Positions 52,040-60,265 of a stretch of 64,000 nt of DNA are shown one piece after another. A model generated the notes under the pieces. That model had not been told where the DNA came from and searched no databases. It saw nothing but the letters and a program-made list of their open reading frames with translations. Numbering within the stretch: position 1 is the stretch's first letter; every line of letters starts with the position of its first letter. Location: positions 1,240,001-1,304,000 of the forward strand of contig NZ_CP050948.1 in NCBI RefSeq assembly GCF_019443745.1, given 5' to 3'. The DNA comes from Iamia sp. SCSIO 61187. GTDB taxonomy: Bacteria; Actinomycetota; Acidimicrobiia; Acidimicrobiales; Iamiaceae. A program made the translations under genes and the position numbers.

Positions 52040-52122
52040 GGTGCTTCCTCCGAGGATGCGGTTCCGCCGCCGGTCTAGCCGTTACCCCCGTCACGTCCCC
52101 AAAGCACCAGGTCGAGGACCCG

Positions 52123-52217
52123 CCGTCCCATGGCGACGAACCCGGGGTTCGACGTCCGGTGGGACGGCAGCCCCTGGATCGGCGAGCGCACCACGGGACG
52201 CTCGCAGGCTGAGCGTC
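52123..52217. terminator. Nested palindrome and hairpin downstream of the desulfurase-like gene
   Basis: An outer pair CCGTCCCA/TGGGACGG (52123-52130, 52160-52167) encloses CGAACCC-G-GGGTTCG (52137-52151). A separate GACGCTC/GAGCGTC hairpin (52197-52217) sits just past the stop. The 181-base gap holds nothing else I recognise. Confidence 0.55.
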
Positions 52218-52220
52218 GGA

Positions 52221-53432
52221 TCAGCGCAGGGTTTCGTCCAGCGCCCCGAGCAGCCGGTCGACGTCGGCGTCGTCGGTGTAGGGGGCGACGCCGATCCGCA
52301 GCCCGCCGTCGGGGCCGAGGCCGAGGCGCTGTGCCGCCTCGTGGGCGTAGAAGGTGCCGGCCGGGGCGTTGATGCCGTGCTCGGCCAGCTGCCGGGAGAC
52401 GGCGCCGGCGTCGTGGTCGGCGAAGGTGGCGAGGATCGTCGGCGTCCGGTGGCTGGCCCGGGACCACAGCGTCACCCCCGATCGCTCGGACAGGTCCGCC
52501 TCGATCCGGTCGCGGAGCCGATCCTCGTGGGTGGCGACGGCGGCCATCGACGTCTCGATGCGCTGTCGGCGGGTGGCCCCCTCGTCGTCGGGGACGAGGT
52601 CGGCGACGAGGTCCACCGCGGCGGTCGCCCCCGCCATCAGCTCGTAGGGGAGGGTGCCCAGCTCGAAGCGCTCGGGCACCGCGTCGGTGGACGGCAGCAG
52701 CTTGTCGGGGTGCAGCTGCTCGAGGATCTCGGGGCGCCCGGCGACCACGCCGGCGTGCGGCCCGAGGAGCTTGTAGGTCGAGCACCCGACCAGGTCGGCG
52801 CCGCTCGTGCGGAGCGACACGGCCTCGTGGGGGACGAGGTGCACGGCGTCGAGGTAGAGCCAGGCCCCGACGTGGTGGGTCGCGGCGGCGACGGCGGCGA
52901 CGTCGGGCCGGGTCCCGATCAGGTTCGACGCCCCGGTGATCGCCACCAGCCGGGTGCGCGGCGTGATCGCCCGGTCGAGCGACCCCATCGCCAGCTCGCC
53001 GCTCGCCGGGTCGAGGTCGACCCAGCGCACCGTGGCCCCGACCGCCTCGGCGGTGAGCACCCACGGCCGGACGTTCCCGTCGTGGTCCAGTCGACTGACC
53101 ACGACCTCGTCGCCGGGGCCCCACCGCTTGGCCATCGCCCGGGCGATGTCGAAGGTGATCTGGGTGAAGCTGCGGCCGAACACGACCCCCTGCGGGTCGG
53201 CCTCGAGCAGGTCGGCCAGGGCGGCGCGGGCCTCGACCACGGCCCGCTCGGCGTTGTCCTGGGCCAGCGTGAGGTCGCCCCGGTTCGACAGCGGCCCGGC
53301 GAGCGTCGCCCGCACCGCGTCGGCGACCACGTCGGGGGTCTGCGACCCACCCGGACCGTCGAAGAAGGCGAGCCCGCTGGCGAGCGCCGGGAAGCGCCGG
53401 CGGAGGCGGGCGACGTCGTAGGGCGGGGCCAC
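52221..53432 (-). CDS. Cysteine-desulfurase-like class V aminotransferase
   Basis: 403 residues, PLP type I fold. GGSQTPDVVADAV near the N-terminus, LDHDGNVRPW, VAITGASNLIGTRPDV, and LDAVHLVPHEAV (PLP-binding Asp/His). Lys221 in GCSTYKLLGPH is the Schiff-base lysine. The loop that would carry the sulfur-accepting cysteine of true desulfurases shows no cysteine, so sulfur transfer is uncertain. It resembles the VC1184/TIGR01976 group. The GTG lies six bases after TACTGT (53439-53444). Confidence 0.88.
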   Translation of the reverse strand: MAPPYDVARLRRRFPALASGLAFFDGPGGSQTPDVVADAVRATLAGPLSNRGDLTLAQDNAERAVVEARAALADLLEADPQGVVFGRSFTQITFDIARAMAKRWGPGDEVVVSRLDHDGNVRPWVLTAEAVGATVRWVDLDPASGELAMGSLDRAITPRTRLVAITGASNLIGTRPDVAAVAAATHHVGAWLYLDAVHLVPHEAVSLRTSGADLVGCSTYKLLGPHAGVVAGRPEILEQLHPDKLLPSTDAVPERFELGTLPYELMAGATAAVDLVADLVPDDEGATRRQRIETSMAAVATHEDRLRDRIEADLSERSGVTLWSRASHRTPTILATFADHDAGAVSRQLAEHGINAPAGTFYAHEAAQRLGLGPDGGLRIGVAPYTDDADVDRLLGALDETLR

Positions 53433-53438
53433 GGGGCG

Positions 53439-53444
53439 ACAGTA
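53439..53444 (-). promoter_or_regulatory. -10 TACTGT of the desulfurase-like gene
   Basis: TACTGT ends six bases before GTG, within the gap to the crotonase stop at 53449. Confidence 0.5.
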
Positions 53445-53448
53445 GGGG

Positions 53449-54282
53449 TCAGCCGGAGAACAGGTCGCGCCGGGGCTCGTCGGTGTAGGCGGGCGCCCGG
53501 CCGGCGCGGAAGGCGCGCATGGCCTCGGGCAGGTTCTCGGTGAAGCCGAGCATGAGCTGGTTGCGGTCCTCGAGCTCGATGGCGGCCTCGAGGCTGGAGA
53601 TCTCCAGGTTCGCCCACAGGACGTCCTTGGTCATGGCCAGCCCGTAGGGCGAGTGGGCGCACATGTCGGAGGCGAGGGCGACGGCGGCGTCGGCCAGCTC
53701 GTCGTCGGGGAGCACCCGGCTGACGAGGCCGGCCCGCAGCGCCTCGGCGGCGTCGACGCGGCGCCCGGTCAGCAGGACGTCGTTGGCCCACGCCGCCCCG
53801 ACCAGCCGGGGGAGCAGCCACGACGCCCCCATCTCGGTGGACGTCAGGCCGTTGACGATGCCGGTGGCGTTGAACACCGCTGACTCCGAGGCGAGCCGGA
53901 GGTCGGCTCCGAGGGCGAGGCACATCCCGCCGCCGAAGGCGGGCCCGTTCACGGCGGCGATCACCGGCTGGGGCAGCTTGCGCAGGCGGGGCACGAGGCG
54001 GCTGTAGACGCGCATGGCCCGCTGGGCGATGCGGCCCACCGTCAGCCCGTCGATGCCGGGGACCACGCCGTGGTCCTCGAGGTCGAGGCCCGAGCAGAAC
54101 CCTCGACCGGCGCCGGTGAGGACGACCACCCACGTCCCGTTCTCCTCGGCCAGGGCGCCCAGGGCGTCGTCGAGGGCGAGGACGAGGTCGATCGACATGG
54201 CGTTCAGCCGGTCGGGCCGGTCGAGCGTCACCCGTCCGACGTGCGGGGCCGGGTGGTCGACGAGGACGAGGTCGCTGGTCAC
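53449..54282 (-). CDS. Enoyl-CoA hydratase/isomerase family protein
   Basis: 277 residues, crotonase fold: RPDRLNAMSIDLV, GAGRGFCSGLDLEDHG (oxyanion hole), PQPVIAAVNGPAFGGGMCLALGAD. NGLTSTEMGASWLLPRLVG places an acidic residue at one catalytic position. It resembles EchA-type actinobacterial paralogues with unspecific substrates. Start set at the GTG giving VTSDLVLV; the longer frame upstream only mirrors the glycosyltransferase gene. Confidence 0.88.
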   Translation of the reverse strand: MTSDLVLVDHPAPHVGRVTLDRPDRLNAMSIDLVLALDDALGALAEENGTWVVVLTGAGRGFCSGLDLEDHGVVPGIDGLTVGRIAQRAMRVYSRLVPRLRKLPQPVIAAVNGPAFGGGMCLALGADLRLASESAVFNATGIVNGLTSTEMGASWLLPRLVGAAWANDVLLTGRRVDAAEALRAGLVSRVLPDDELADAAVALASDMCAHSPYGLAMTKDVLWANLEISSLEAAIELEDRNQLMLGFTENLPEAMRAFRAGRAPAYTDEPRRDLFSG

Positions 54283-54337
54283 CTGTCCAGGTTCCCACGT
54301 CGGGGCGACGGCTCGCCCGGGCCGGGACGGAGCGGAG

Positions 54338-55540
54338 TCAGCCGCGGGCGAGGTGGGCGGCCACGTCGGCCCACAGCTCGGCGACGCGGGACGCGGCGGC
54401 GTGGTGACGGGTGACGTGGGCGCCCTGCTCGGCCCCGAGGCTGTGGCGGGCGTCGGGGTCCTCGAGCAGGCCGCCCACCACCCGGGCCAGGGTGTCGCCG
54501 GCGAAGAGGTCGACCAGCGACTCGTCGTGCACCGCGGGGGGCAGGATCTCGGCCAGGCCTGCCGTGCGGTGGCCGACGACGGGGACCGAGCGCCGGGACG
54601 CGCCGAGGGCGAGCAGCGGGACCGGCGCCTCCCGGGCGGTGACGACGACCAGCGCCGGCGCCGGCCAGCCCCGCCGCCACCCGTCGGCGTCGACGATGTG
54701 GACCCGGTCGCCGATCCGGCGCCGGTCCACGTCGGTGGTGATCCGCTCGAGGGCGTCGGGCCCGTCGGGCCGGCCGGCCCACACCAGGTGGACGGGGCGC
54801 CCGTCCACGGCGCGGGGGAGGCGGGTGGCCAGGTCGACGAACAGGTCGGTGCCCGCCCGCCAGCAGATCGGTCCGCCACCGCCCACGACCAGCGCGCCGG
54901 CGGGGACGGGGGGCGGGCTGACCGGGCCGCCGGTGGCCTCGTCGGGGAGGGGCGGCAGGATCCACGGCGGGCGCACGGCGATCCTCGACCGGTCGAGGCC
55001 GAGGTCGTCGACGAGGTGGTCCCGGAGGGCGGCGGACGAGACCACGACGAGGCGGGCGCGGGCCAGCCGGGCGGCGGCGTCGGGCCCGGCGGCGCGGCGC
55101 AGGCCGATGGGACCGTCGTACAGCCGGACGACGAGCGGGGCCCGACGTGCCGGCCGGGGGAGGGCGTCGGCCAGGCCCAGGGCCGCCGCCCCGTGGGACC
55201 AGACCACGTCGGGGGGGCCCAGCCCCGAGCGCGCCGGGTGGCGGGCGAGCCCCCAGGAGAGGCCGACCCGCTCTCCGGCCGGGCGGGCGCGGGGGTGGAC
55301 CCGGGCGGCGACGGCCCCCACCCGGTCGGGGCCGTCGCCCACGACCCGGACGTCGGCCAGGTCGGTGTCGCCGGTGACCACGCCGGCCAGGGCCCCGCCG
55401 TCGCCGGCCACGACCCGCGTCCGCCTCGGGTCGACGGCGCCGGCCCGCCCCAGCTCCTCGAGCAGGGAGAGGAGGGTGCGGTTGGTGTCCGACGGGCTGA
55501 GGTCGGCGGTCAGGGCCAGCACGGCCCGCGGGCGGATCAC
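54338..55540 (-). CDS. GT4-like glycosyltransferase (second of a tandem pair)
   Basis: 400 residues, GT-B type. The acceptor half has a variable N-terminus and DVVWSHGAAALGLADAL. The donor half has GGGGPICWRAGTDLFVDLATRL, HLVWAGRPDGPDALER and a weak EX7E-like region (AREAPVPLLALGAS, PVVGHRTAG). It transfers sugars from nucleotide donors. It shares GPxxWRAGTDLF with its upstream neighbour, so the two are paralogues. GTG start overlaps the neighbour's stop. Confidence 0.8.
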   Translation of the reverse strand: MIRPRAVLALTADLSPSDTNRTLLSLLEELGRAGAVDPRRTRVVAGDGGALAGVVTGDTDLADVRVVGDGPDRVGAVAARVHPRARPAGERVGLSWGLARHPARSGLGPPDVVWSHGAAALGLADALPRPARRAPLVVRLYDGPIGLRRAAGPDAAARLARARLVVVSSAALRDHLVDDLGLDRSRIAVRPPWILPPLPDEATGGPVSPPPVPAGALVVGGGGPICWRAGTDLFVDLATRLPRAVDGRPVHLVWAGRPDGPDALERITTDVDRRRIGDRVHIVDADGWRRGWPAPALVVVTAREAPVPLLALGASRRSVPVVGHRTAGLAEILPPAVHDESLVDLFAGDTLARVVGGLLEDPDARHSLGAEQGAHVTRHHAAASRVAELWADVAAHLARG

Positions 55541-56796
55541 CGTTCGCCCTCGTGGCGGTCGGCGTCGCCGGCCGCCGCCCCGGCGACCAGGTCCGACGCC
55601 CGGCCGTCGGACCGGATCACCAGCACCGGGGGCGCCGGATCGCCGGGGGCCGGGGCGGTGACGGCGGCGACGGCGTCCTCGATGTCGGCCCAGAGCGAGG
55701 CGGCGGCGAGGGGGGTCGTGGCGCTGGCCGCGGCCCGGGCCAGGTCGCCGGCCAGGAGACGGCCCCGGTCCGGGTGGGTGAGCAGCTCGCGGACCTGGTC
55801 GGCCAGCGCGTCCACGTCGAGGCGGTCGACCCGGCGTCCATCGTGACCGGCCTCGCCCAGCAGGGCGGTGCCGGGCGTGAACCCGGCGACGGGCGTGCCG
55901 GCGAGGGCGGCCTGGACCGCGGGCAGCGGGTACGGGTCGACCCGACCGGTGACGAGGAGGAGGTCGGCGGCGGCCAGCCGGTCGGCCCGCTCGGGCCCGT
56001 CGGGGGTGATCCGCACCCGGTGCCGCAGCCCGCGCAGGTCGAGGTCGTCGCGGACGTCGGCGGCGGTGCCGTCGACGTCGTCGTCACCGATCCACGTCCA
56101 GTGGACGGTGCGCCCGTCGACCTCGGCGCCCACCGCGCCCGCCACCGCGGCGAACAGGTCGGTGCCCGCCCGCCACCCGACGGGCCCGCAGCCGACCACC
56201 AGGGCGGCGGCGTCGGGCCCGGGGCGGGGGTGACGGGAGGGCGGGTCGACGGGGCCGGGGTGGTGGCGCACCCGGCGCGGGTCGAGGCCCAGGCCGCCGT
56301 GGGCCCGGTCGCGGGTGGCCCACCGGGCGACCGGCTCGGCCGGCACGACCGTGAGGGCCACGGACGACAGCCGCCGGGCGAGGTCGGCGGGGCGGGGACG
56401 GCCCGACCAGGTCTCGTCCAGCAGGGGGAGGTGGGCCACCACGGGCGGTCGCGGGTCGGCCATCTCGTCGAGGGCCATGAGGGCCTCGGCCGACCCGGCC
56501 ACGACGACGTCGAAGGTGGGGGCGTCGGCGAGCACCCGGCGTCGCCAGATCCGGGCCGCCCGCCGGGCCAGCCCGGGGCGACCGGTGAGCTCGGCGGTGG
56601 CCCGCACGACACCGATCGTCGGGGTCGGGCGGCGCACGGTCGTGACGCCGTCGAGCGTGCGGGCCTCGTCGTCGGCGTCCAGCACCACCGCGGTGATGGT
56701 GACGTCGTGGGCCGTCGCCGCCCAGCGGGCCAGGTCGAGCAGGCTCCGGGCGCCGTCGCCCGACGAGTCCAGCACGAGGAGGAGCCGGCGGATCAC
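55537..56796 (-). CDS. GT4-like glycosyltransferase (first of a tandem pair)
   Basis: 419 residues. VVAGSAEALMALDEMAD and PPVVAHLPLLDETW in the acceptor half; CGPVGWRAGTDLFAAVAGAV, HWTWIGDDD and LLLVTGRVDPYPLPAVQAAL in the donor half, with PYPLPAVQAALAGTPV as the usual GT4 donor motif. About 40 low-complexity residues end the protein. It begins with a GTG 49 bases after the MTase-glycosylase gene. Product unknown; no lipid carrier or polysaccharide genes flank the pair. Confidence 0.8.
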   Translation of the reverse strand: MIRRLLLVLDSSGDGARSLLDLARWAATAHDVTITAVVLDADDEARTLDGVTTVRRPTPTIGVVRATAELTGRPGLARRAARIWRRRVLADAPTFDVVVAGSAEALMALDEMADPRPPVVAHLPLLDETWSGRPRPADLARRLSSVALTVVPAEPVARWATRDRAHGGLGLDPRRVRHHPGPVDPPSRHPRPGPDAAALVVGCGPVGWRAGTDLFAAVAGAVGAEVDGRTVHWTWIGDDDVDGTAADVRDDLDLRGLRHRVRITPDGPERADRLAAADLLLVTGRVDPYPLPAVQAALAGTPVAGFTPGTALLGEAGHDGRRVDRLDVDALADQVRELLTHPDRGRLLAGDLARAAASATTPLAAASLWADIEDAVAAVTAPAPGDPAPPVLVIRSDGRASDLVAGAAAGDADRHEGER

Positions 56797-56845
56797 CGCG
56801 CCATGGTCGCACGTCGCCGCCCGGGCTCCGCTCCCGGAGCACGGC

Positions 56846-57961
56846 TCAGGGCGCGGCCTGCGGGGGGCCGATCGCGGCGGCGCGGAGGTGGGCGACGAGG
56901 TCGGCCCGGCTGGTGCCGGCGTTGAGGCCGCTGGTGGAGGGCATGACGTACACGGGGCTGGCGCCGAGGTGGCGGGCCTGCCATCCCGGCGTGGCCGCCC
57001 GGTCGGCCCCGGCCCGCCACCCGGCCAGGCCGACGAGGAGCACCGCCTCGGGGGCGAGCATCGTGCACAGCCGGTCGAGGCGGGCGACGCCCGCCCGGTA
57101 CTCGGCGGTGGTCAGGTCCGACGCCCGCGGCGTGGCCCGCTTCACCAGGTCGGTCATGCCGATGCCGCCGGTGGCCAGCAGCCGCCACGGGTCGCGGTCG
57201 GCGCCCGGGGGGAGGAGGCCGGCCTCGGCCAGCGCCGGCCAGAAGCGGTTGCCGGGCCCGACGTACCCGACGCCGGCGTCGGCGGCGTGGAGGCTGGGGT
57301 TGAGCCCGCTGACGAGGAGCCGCATCCCGGGGCCGACGGTGTCGGCCAGGGTGCGGCCCCGGGTGGCGGTGACGTCGAGGAACGGCCAGTCGCTGGGCTT
57401 GCCGACGCCCGCGTCGGTGCGGGCGTGGACGTCGACGAACCCGGCGCCCTCGACCAGCCCCACCAGGGCCCCGGGGTCCCACAGGGTGAACTGGCGCCCC
57501 GGGAGGTCGTCGTCGGCGTCGCTGGTGACGACGCCCGCGCCGGCGAAGAGCCGCAGCGAGATCGGCGCCCCGACGGCGAGGCCCCGGTGCAGGTCGGCGA
57601 GGGCGAGCGGGAGGTGGGCGGCGGGCAGGTGCTGGAGCGACTTCGAGGCCCACGCCCCCGCCAGCGAGCGGGGGCGGACGGGGAGCGCCCCGGCCGCGGC
57701 CCGCACCAGCGGGACCGCGGGGTGGGCGGCCCGGGCCTCGCCGAGCATGGCCGCCGACGGGTCGAGGCCGACGACGCCGGCGCCGAGCACGCCGAGGTCG
57801 TTCCCCGTCCCGCAGCCGAGGTCGAGCAGCGGGCCGTCGGGGAGGCGCCGGGCGACGAGGGCGGCGGCCCGCTCGGTGGCCGGGATCGTCCCCCGGGCGG
57901 CGTAGGTCGCGGCGCCGACGTCGTAGGCCGCCACCGTCGCGGCGTCGAGCCCGGGCCTCAC
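56846..57961 (-). CDS. Fusion: class I SAM methyltransferase + Mug/TDG-type DNA glycosylase
   Basis: 371 residues. Residues 1-~190 are a Rossmann methyltransferase (motif I LLDLGCGTGND at 45-55, GLDPSAAML, AWASKSLQHLPAAH). Residues ~205-365 match E. coli Mug: GLNPS with Asn221 (GINPG in Mug, the catalytic Asn), GPGNRFWPAL, GIGMTDLVKR and a C-terminal PSTSGLNAG (PNPSGL in Mug). Mug/TDG enzymes excise uracil or ethenocytosine opposite G. The GTG overlaps the preceding gene's stop. No stop or frameshift separates the halves. The methylated substrate is unknown. Confidence 0.87.
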   Translation of the reverse strand: MRPGLDAATVAAYDVGAATYAARGTIPATERAAALVARRLPDGPLLDLGCGTGNDLGVLGAGVVGLDPSAAMLGEARAAHPAVPLVRAAAGALPVRPRSLAGAWASKSLQHLPAAHLPLALADLHRGLAVGAPISLRLFAGAGVVTSDADDDLPGRQFTLWDPGALVGLVEGAGFVDVHARTDAGVGKPSDWPFLDVTATRGRTLADTVGPGMRLLVSGLNPSLHAADAGVGYVGPGNRFWPALAEAGLLPPGADRDPWRLLATGGIGMTDLVKRATPRASDLTTAEYRAGVARLDRLCTMLAPEAVLLVGLAGWRAGADRAATPGWQARHLGASPVYVMPSTSGLNAGTSRADLVAHLRAAAIGPPQAAP

Positions 57962-58281
57962 CGGCGGGGGCGACGCCGGCGCGACGGCGCCGGGTCGGGT
58001 GGCGGCGGGGCGCCGTCGAGGAACAGGTCGAGCTGGACGTCGCGCTCGGCCCGCTCGGTCAGGGGCTCCCACGTGCGGGCCCCGCGGGGTCCGGCGGTGG
58101 GCACCTCCAGCCGGTCGAGGGGCAGGGCCCGGGCCGCCCCCTTGGCGTCGCGGACGCCGATCGACCCGTCCCGCTCGCGCCGCTCGACGGTCGCCTCCTG
58201 CCAGCGGGCCGAGGGGCGGGGTCGGAAGCGGACCACGTCGCCGACGTGGAGCCCGACGTCGAGCAGGGTCGGCTCGCCCAC
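57958..58281 (-). CDS. Small basic protein with DVQLDLF motif (107 aa)
   Basis: 107 residues from a GTG with GAGG seven bases upstream. GDVVRFRPRPSARWQEATVERR, DGSIGVRDAKGAARALPLDR and RTWEPLTERAERDVQLDLFL suggest a small SH3/OB-like barrel followed by an acidic helix and a basic Arg-rich tail. I do not recognise a characterised family. Coupled by GTGA to the MTase-glycosylase gene, so a shared role in DNA or RNA is plausible but unproven. Confidence 0.65.
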   Translation of the reverse strand: MGEPTLLDVGLHVGDVVRFRPRPSARWQEATVERRERDGSIGVRDAKGAARALPLDRLEVPTAGPRGARTWEPLTERAERDVQLDLFLDGAPPPPDPAPSRRRRPRR

Positions 58282-58289
58282 CCCGGACC

Positions 58290-59099
58290 TCAGCCCCCGC
58301 CGATGGCGCCGACCACCTTGGCCTGGAGCCGGCGCATGCCGGCCAGCCAGCGGTCGGGGTCGGTCGCCCGGCGCTCGTAGAACTGGGCCACCTCGGGGTG
58401 GGGGAGGACGAGGAAGCGCCCCTCGGCCATGGCCGTCACCACCGCGTCGGCGACCTGCTCGGGCTCGAGCACGCCCTGCAGGGCGACGGTCTCGACCGCG
58501 GAGCTGCCCCGGCCGCCCCGGATCATGTCGGTGTTGACGCCCTGCGGGCACAGGCAGTGGACCCGGAGGCCCTGGTCGCCGTAGGTGATGGCCAGCCACT
58601 CGGCGAAGGCCTCGGCGGCGTGCTTGGTGACCGAGTACCCGGCGTCGCCGATCTGGGCCAGCAGCCCGGCGGCCGAGGCGGTGGTGAGGAAGGTGCCGCC
58701 GCCCCGCTCCACCATGTCGGGCACGACGATGCGGGCGGCCACGACGTGGGCCATGACGTTGACCTTCCAGATCCGGTCCCACGTGGCGTCGTCGGCCATC
58801 AGCCCCTGGGCGGTGCCGATGCCGGCGTTGGCGGCGAACAGGCCGACGGGCCCGAACCGGGCCGTGGTGGCGTCGACCACCGCCTGGACCTGTGCGGCGT
58901 CGCTGACGTCGGCGCCCAGCCCGACGACCCGGTCCCCGTGGGTGTCGACCAGGCGGGTCGCGGCGGCCTCGGCGTCGGCGGTCTCGAGGTCGACCACGGC
59001 CACGCCGCCCGCCCCCTCGGCCAGGAACCGGTCGGCGAGGGCGTACCCGATGCCCCGTGCGCCGCCGGTGATGATGCACGTCGTCCCGTCCAGGCTCAT
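58290..59099 (-). CDS. Short-chain dehydrogenase/reductase
   Basis: 269 residues. TGGARGIGYALADRFLAEGA, AANAGIGTAQG, Ser in LTTASAAGLL, and Tyr/Lys in AGYSVTKHAAEAF. The C-terminal region has a longer loop, typical of SDRs acting on bulky or CoA substrates. The ATG lies six bases after TAGGGT (59106-59111). It heads a run of minus-strand genes that continues to the tandem glycosyltransferases. Confidence 0.89.
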   Translation of the reverse strand: MSLDGTTCIITGGARGIGYALADRFLAEGAGGVAVVDLETADAEAAATRLVDTHGDRVVGLGADVSDAAQVQAVVDATTARFGPVGLFAANAGIGTAQGLMADDATWDRIWKVNVMAHVVAARIVVPDMVERGGGTFLTTASAAGLLAQIGDAGYSVTKHAAEAFAEWLAITYGDQGLRVHCLCPQGVNTDMIRGGRGSSAVETVALQGVLEPEQVADAVVTAMAEGRFLVLPHPEVAQFYERRATDPDRWLAGMRRLQAKVVGAIGGG

Positions 59100-59105
59100 G
59101 CCCCG

Positions 59106-59111
59106 ACCCTA
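59106..59111 (-). promoter_or_regulatory. -10 TAGGGT of the 58290 SDR
   Basis: TAGGGT ends six bases before ATG. Confidence 0.5.
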
Positions 59112-59159
59112 CGCACAGGATGAGGGGCTCCGAGTGGAGCGAGGCCGCGTCCCACGGAC

Positions 59160-60167
59160 CTACGCGTCGATGGCGGCGCGCATGGTGTCGGCCACGACCT
59201 GCTTGCGGTCGGCGCCCCACGGCAGGGGCATGAGCACCGGGTGGTCGACGCCGGCGGCGGCGTAGGCCCGCACCGTGTCCCGCACCAGGTCGGCGTCGCC
59301 GACGACGTCGATGGCGTCGACCATCTCCTCGCTCACCGCGGCGAGGGCGCCCTCGCGGTCGCCGGCGGCGTGGCGCTCGCGCACCTCGGTCACGGCGTCG
59401 CCGAACCCGGCCCGCGTGAAGCTCTCGGCGTAGGAGTCGACCACCGCGTAGGAGAAGAGGTCCTTGCGCCCGTTGGCCAGGGCGCCGTCGCGGTCGGCGA
59501 CACCGGCGTGGACGTAGGCGTAGACGGTGCACGACCCGGGATCCCGGCCGGCGGCGGCCTCGCCGGCCCGCACCTGCTCGACCGACCAGGCCACGTGCGT
59601 CGCCGGGAGGTAGTTGAGGAGCACACCGTCGGCGACCTCGCCGGCCAGCCGCAGCATCTTCGGGCCGAGGGCGCCGAGCACGATCCGCGGGCGCCGCTCG
59701 CCCTGCCGCAGCCCGAGCCGGAACCCCTTCACCGCGTAGTGGTCGCCGGCGAAGGTGACCTTCTCGCCCGACAGGCACTCCCGCACCAGGGCGACGTACT
59801 CGCGGACCTGGCCCAGCGGCTGGGACCCGTAGGGGGCCCCGTGCCAGCGCGACGTCACGACCGGGGAGGAGATGCCCACGCCGAGGAGCACGTCGCGGTC
59901 GGGGTCGAGGGCGGCGAGGGTGGCGGCCGACATGGCCGCGAGCGGCGGGGTGCGGAGCTGGAGGGCGAGGACCCCGGTGCCGAGGTCGAGGCCCGGGGCG
60001 GCGACCCCCGCGGCGGCGAGGAGCGAGAACGCCTCCGGTCCCGTGGTCTCGGCCGTCCAGAACGACCGGAACCCGACCTCGGCGGCGCGCCGGGCGGTCT
60101 CCACCGCGTACTGCGGACCGAGCCCCATGAGGCTGGCGTAGGTGAACCCGACGGTCGATGCGGCCAT
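59160..60167 (-). CDS. LLM-class F420-dependent oxidoreductase
   Basis: 335 residues. FWTAETTGPEAFSLLAAAG, VLLGVGISSPVVTSRWHGAP, ECLSGEKVTFAGDHYAVKGF and IVLGALGPKMLRLAGEVADG (split here). These parallel the 6284 protein, which has EKVKQAYDTFEVKGF at the same place. It was trimmed to the ATG eight bases after TACGGT (60176-60181). Substrate unknown. Divergent from the FAD oxidoreductase. Confidence 0.88.
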   Translation of the reverse strand: MAASTVGFTYASLMGLGPQYAVETARRAAEVGFRSFWTAETTGPEAFSLLAAAGVAAPGLDLGTGVLALQLRTPPLAAMSAATLAALDPDRDVLLGVGISSPVVTSRWHGAPYGSQPLGQVREYVALVRECLSGEKVTFAGDHYAVKGFRLGLRQGERRPRIVLGALGPKMLRLAGEVADGVLLNYLPATHVAWSVEQVRAGEAAAGRDPGSCTVYAYVHAGVADRDGALANGRKDLFSYAVVDSYAESFTRAGFGDAVTEVRERHAAGDREGALAAVSEEMVDAIDVVGDADLVRDTVRAYAAAGVDHPVLMPLPWGADRKQVVADTMRAAIDA

Positions 60168-60175
60168 GGCCGGCG

Positions 60176-60181
60176 ACCGTA
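60176..60181 (-). promoter_or_regulatory. -10 TACGGT of the 59160 LLM gene
   Basis: TACGGT ends eight bases before ATG. Confidence 0.55.
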
Positions 60182-60252
60182 GCCCTGACCCCCTCCCCGC
60201 ACGGACGGGCACCGCGACCGAGCATCGACCGTGTCGGGGACGGCAGTGGGTC

Positions 60253-60258
60253 TACCGT
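60253..60258 (+). promoter_or_regulatory. -10 TACCGT of the FAD oxidoreductase
   Basis: TACCGT ends seven bases before the GTG at 60266. Confidence 0.55.
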
Positions 60259-60265
60259 CCCCCCG

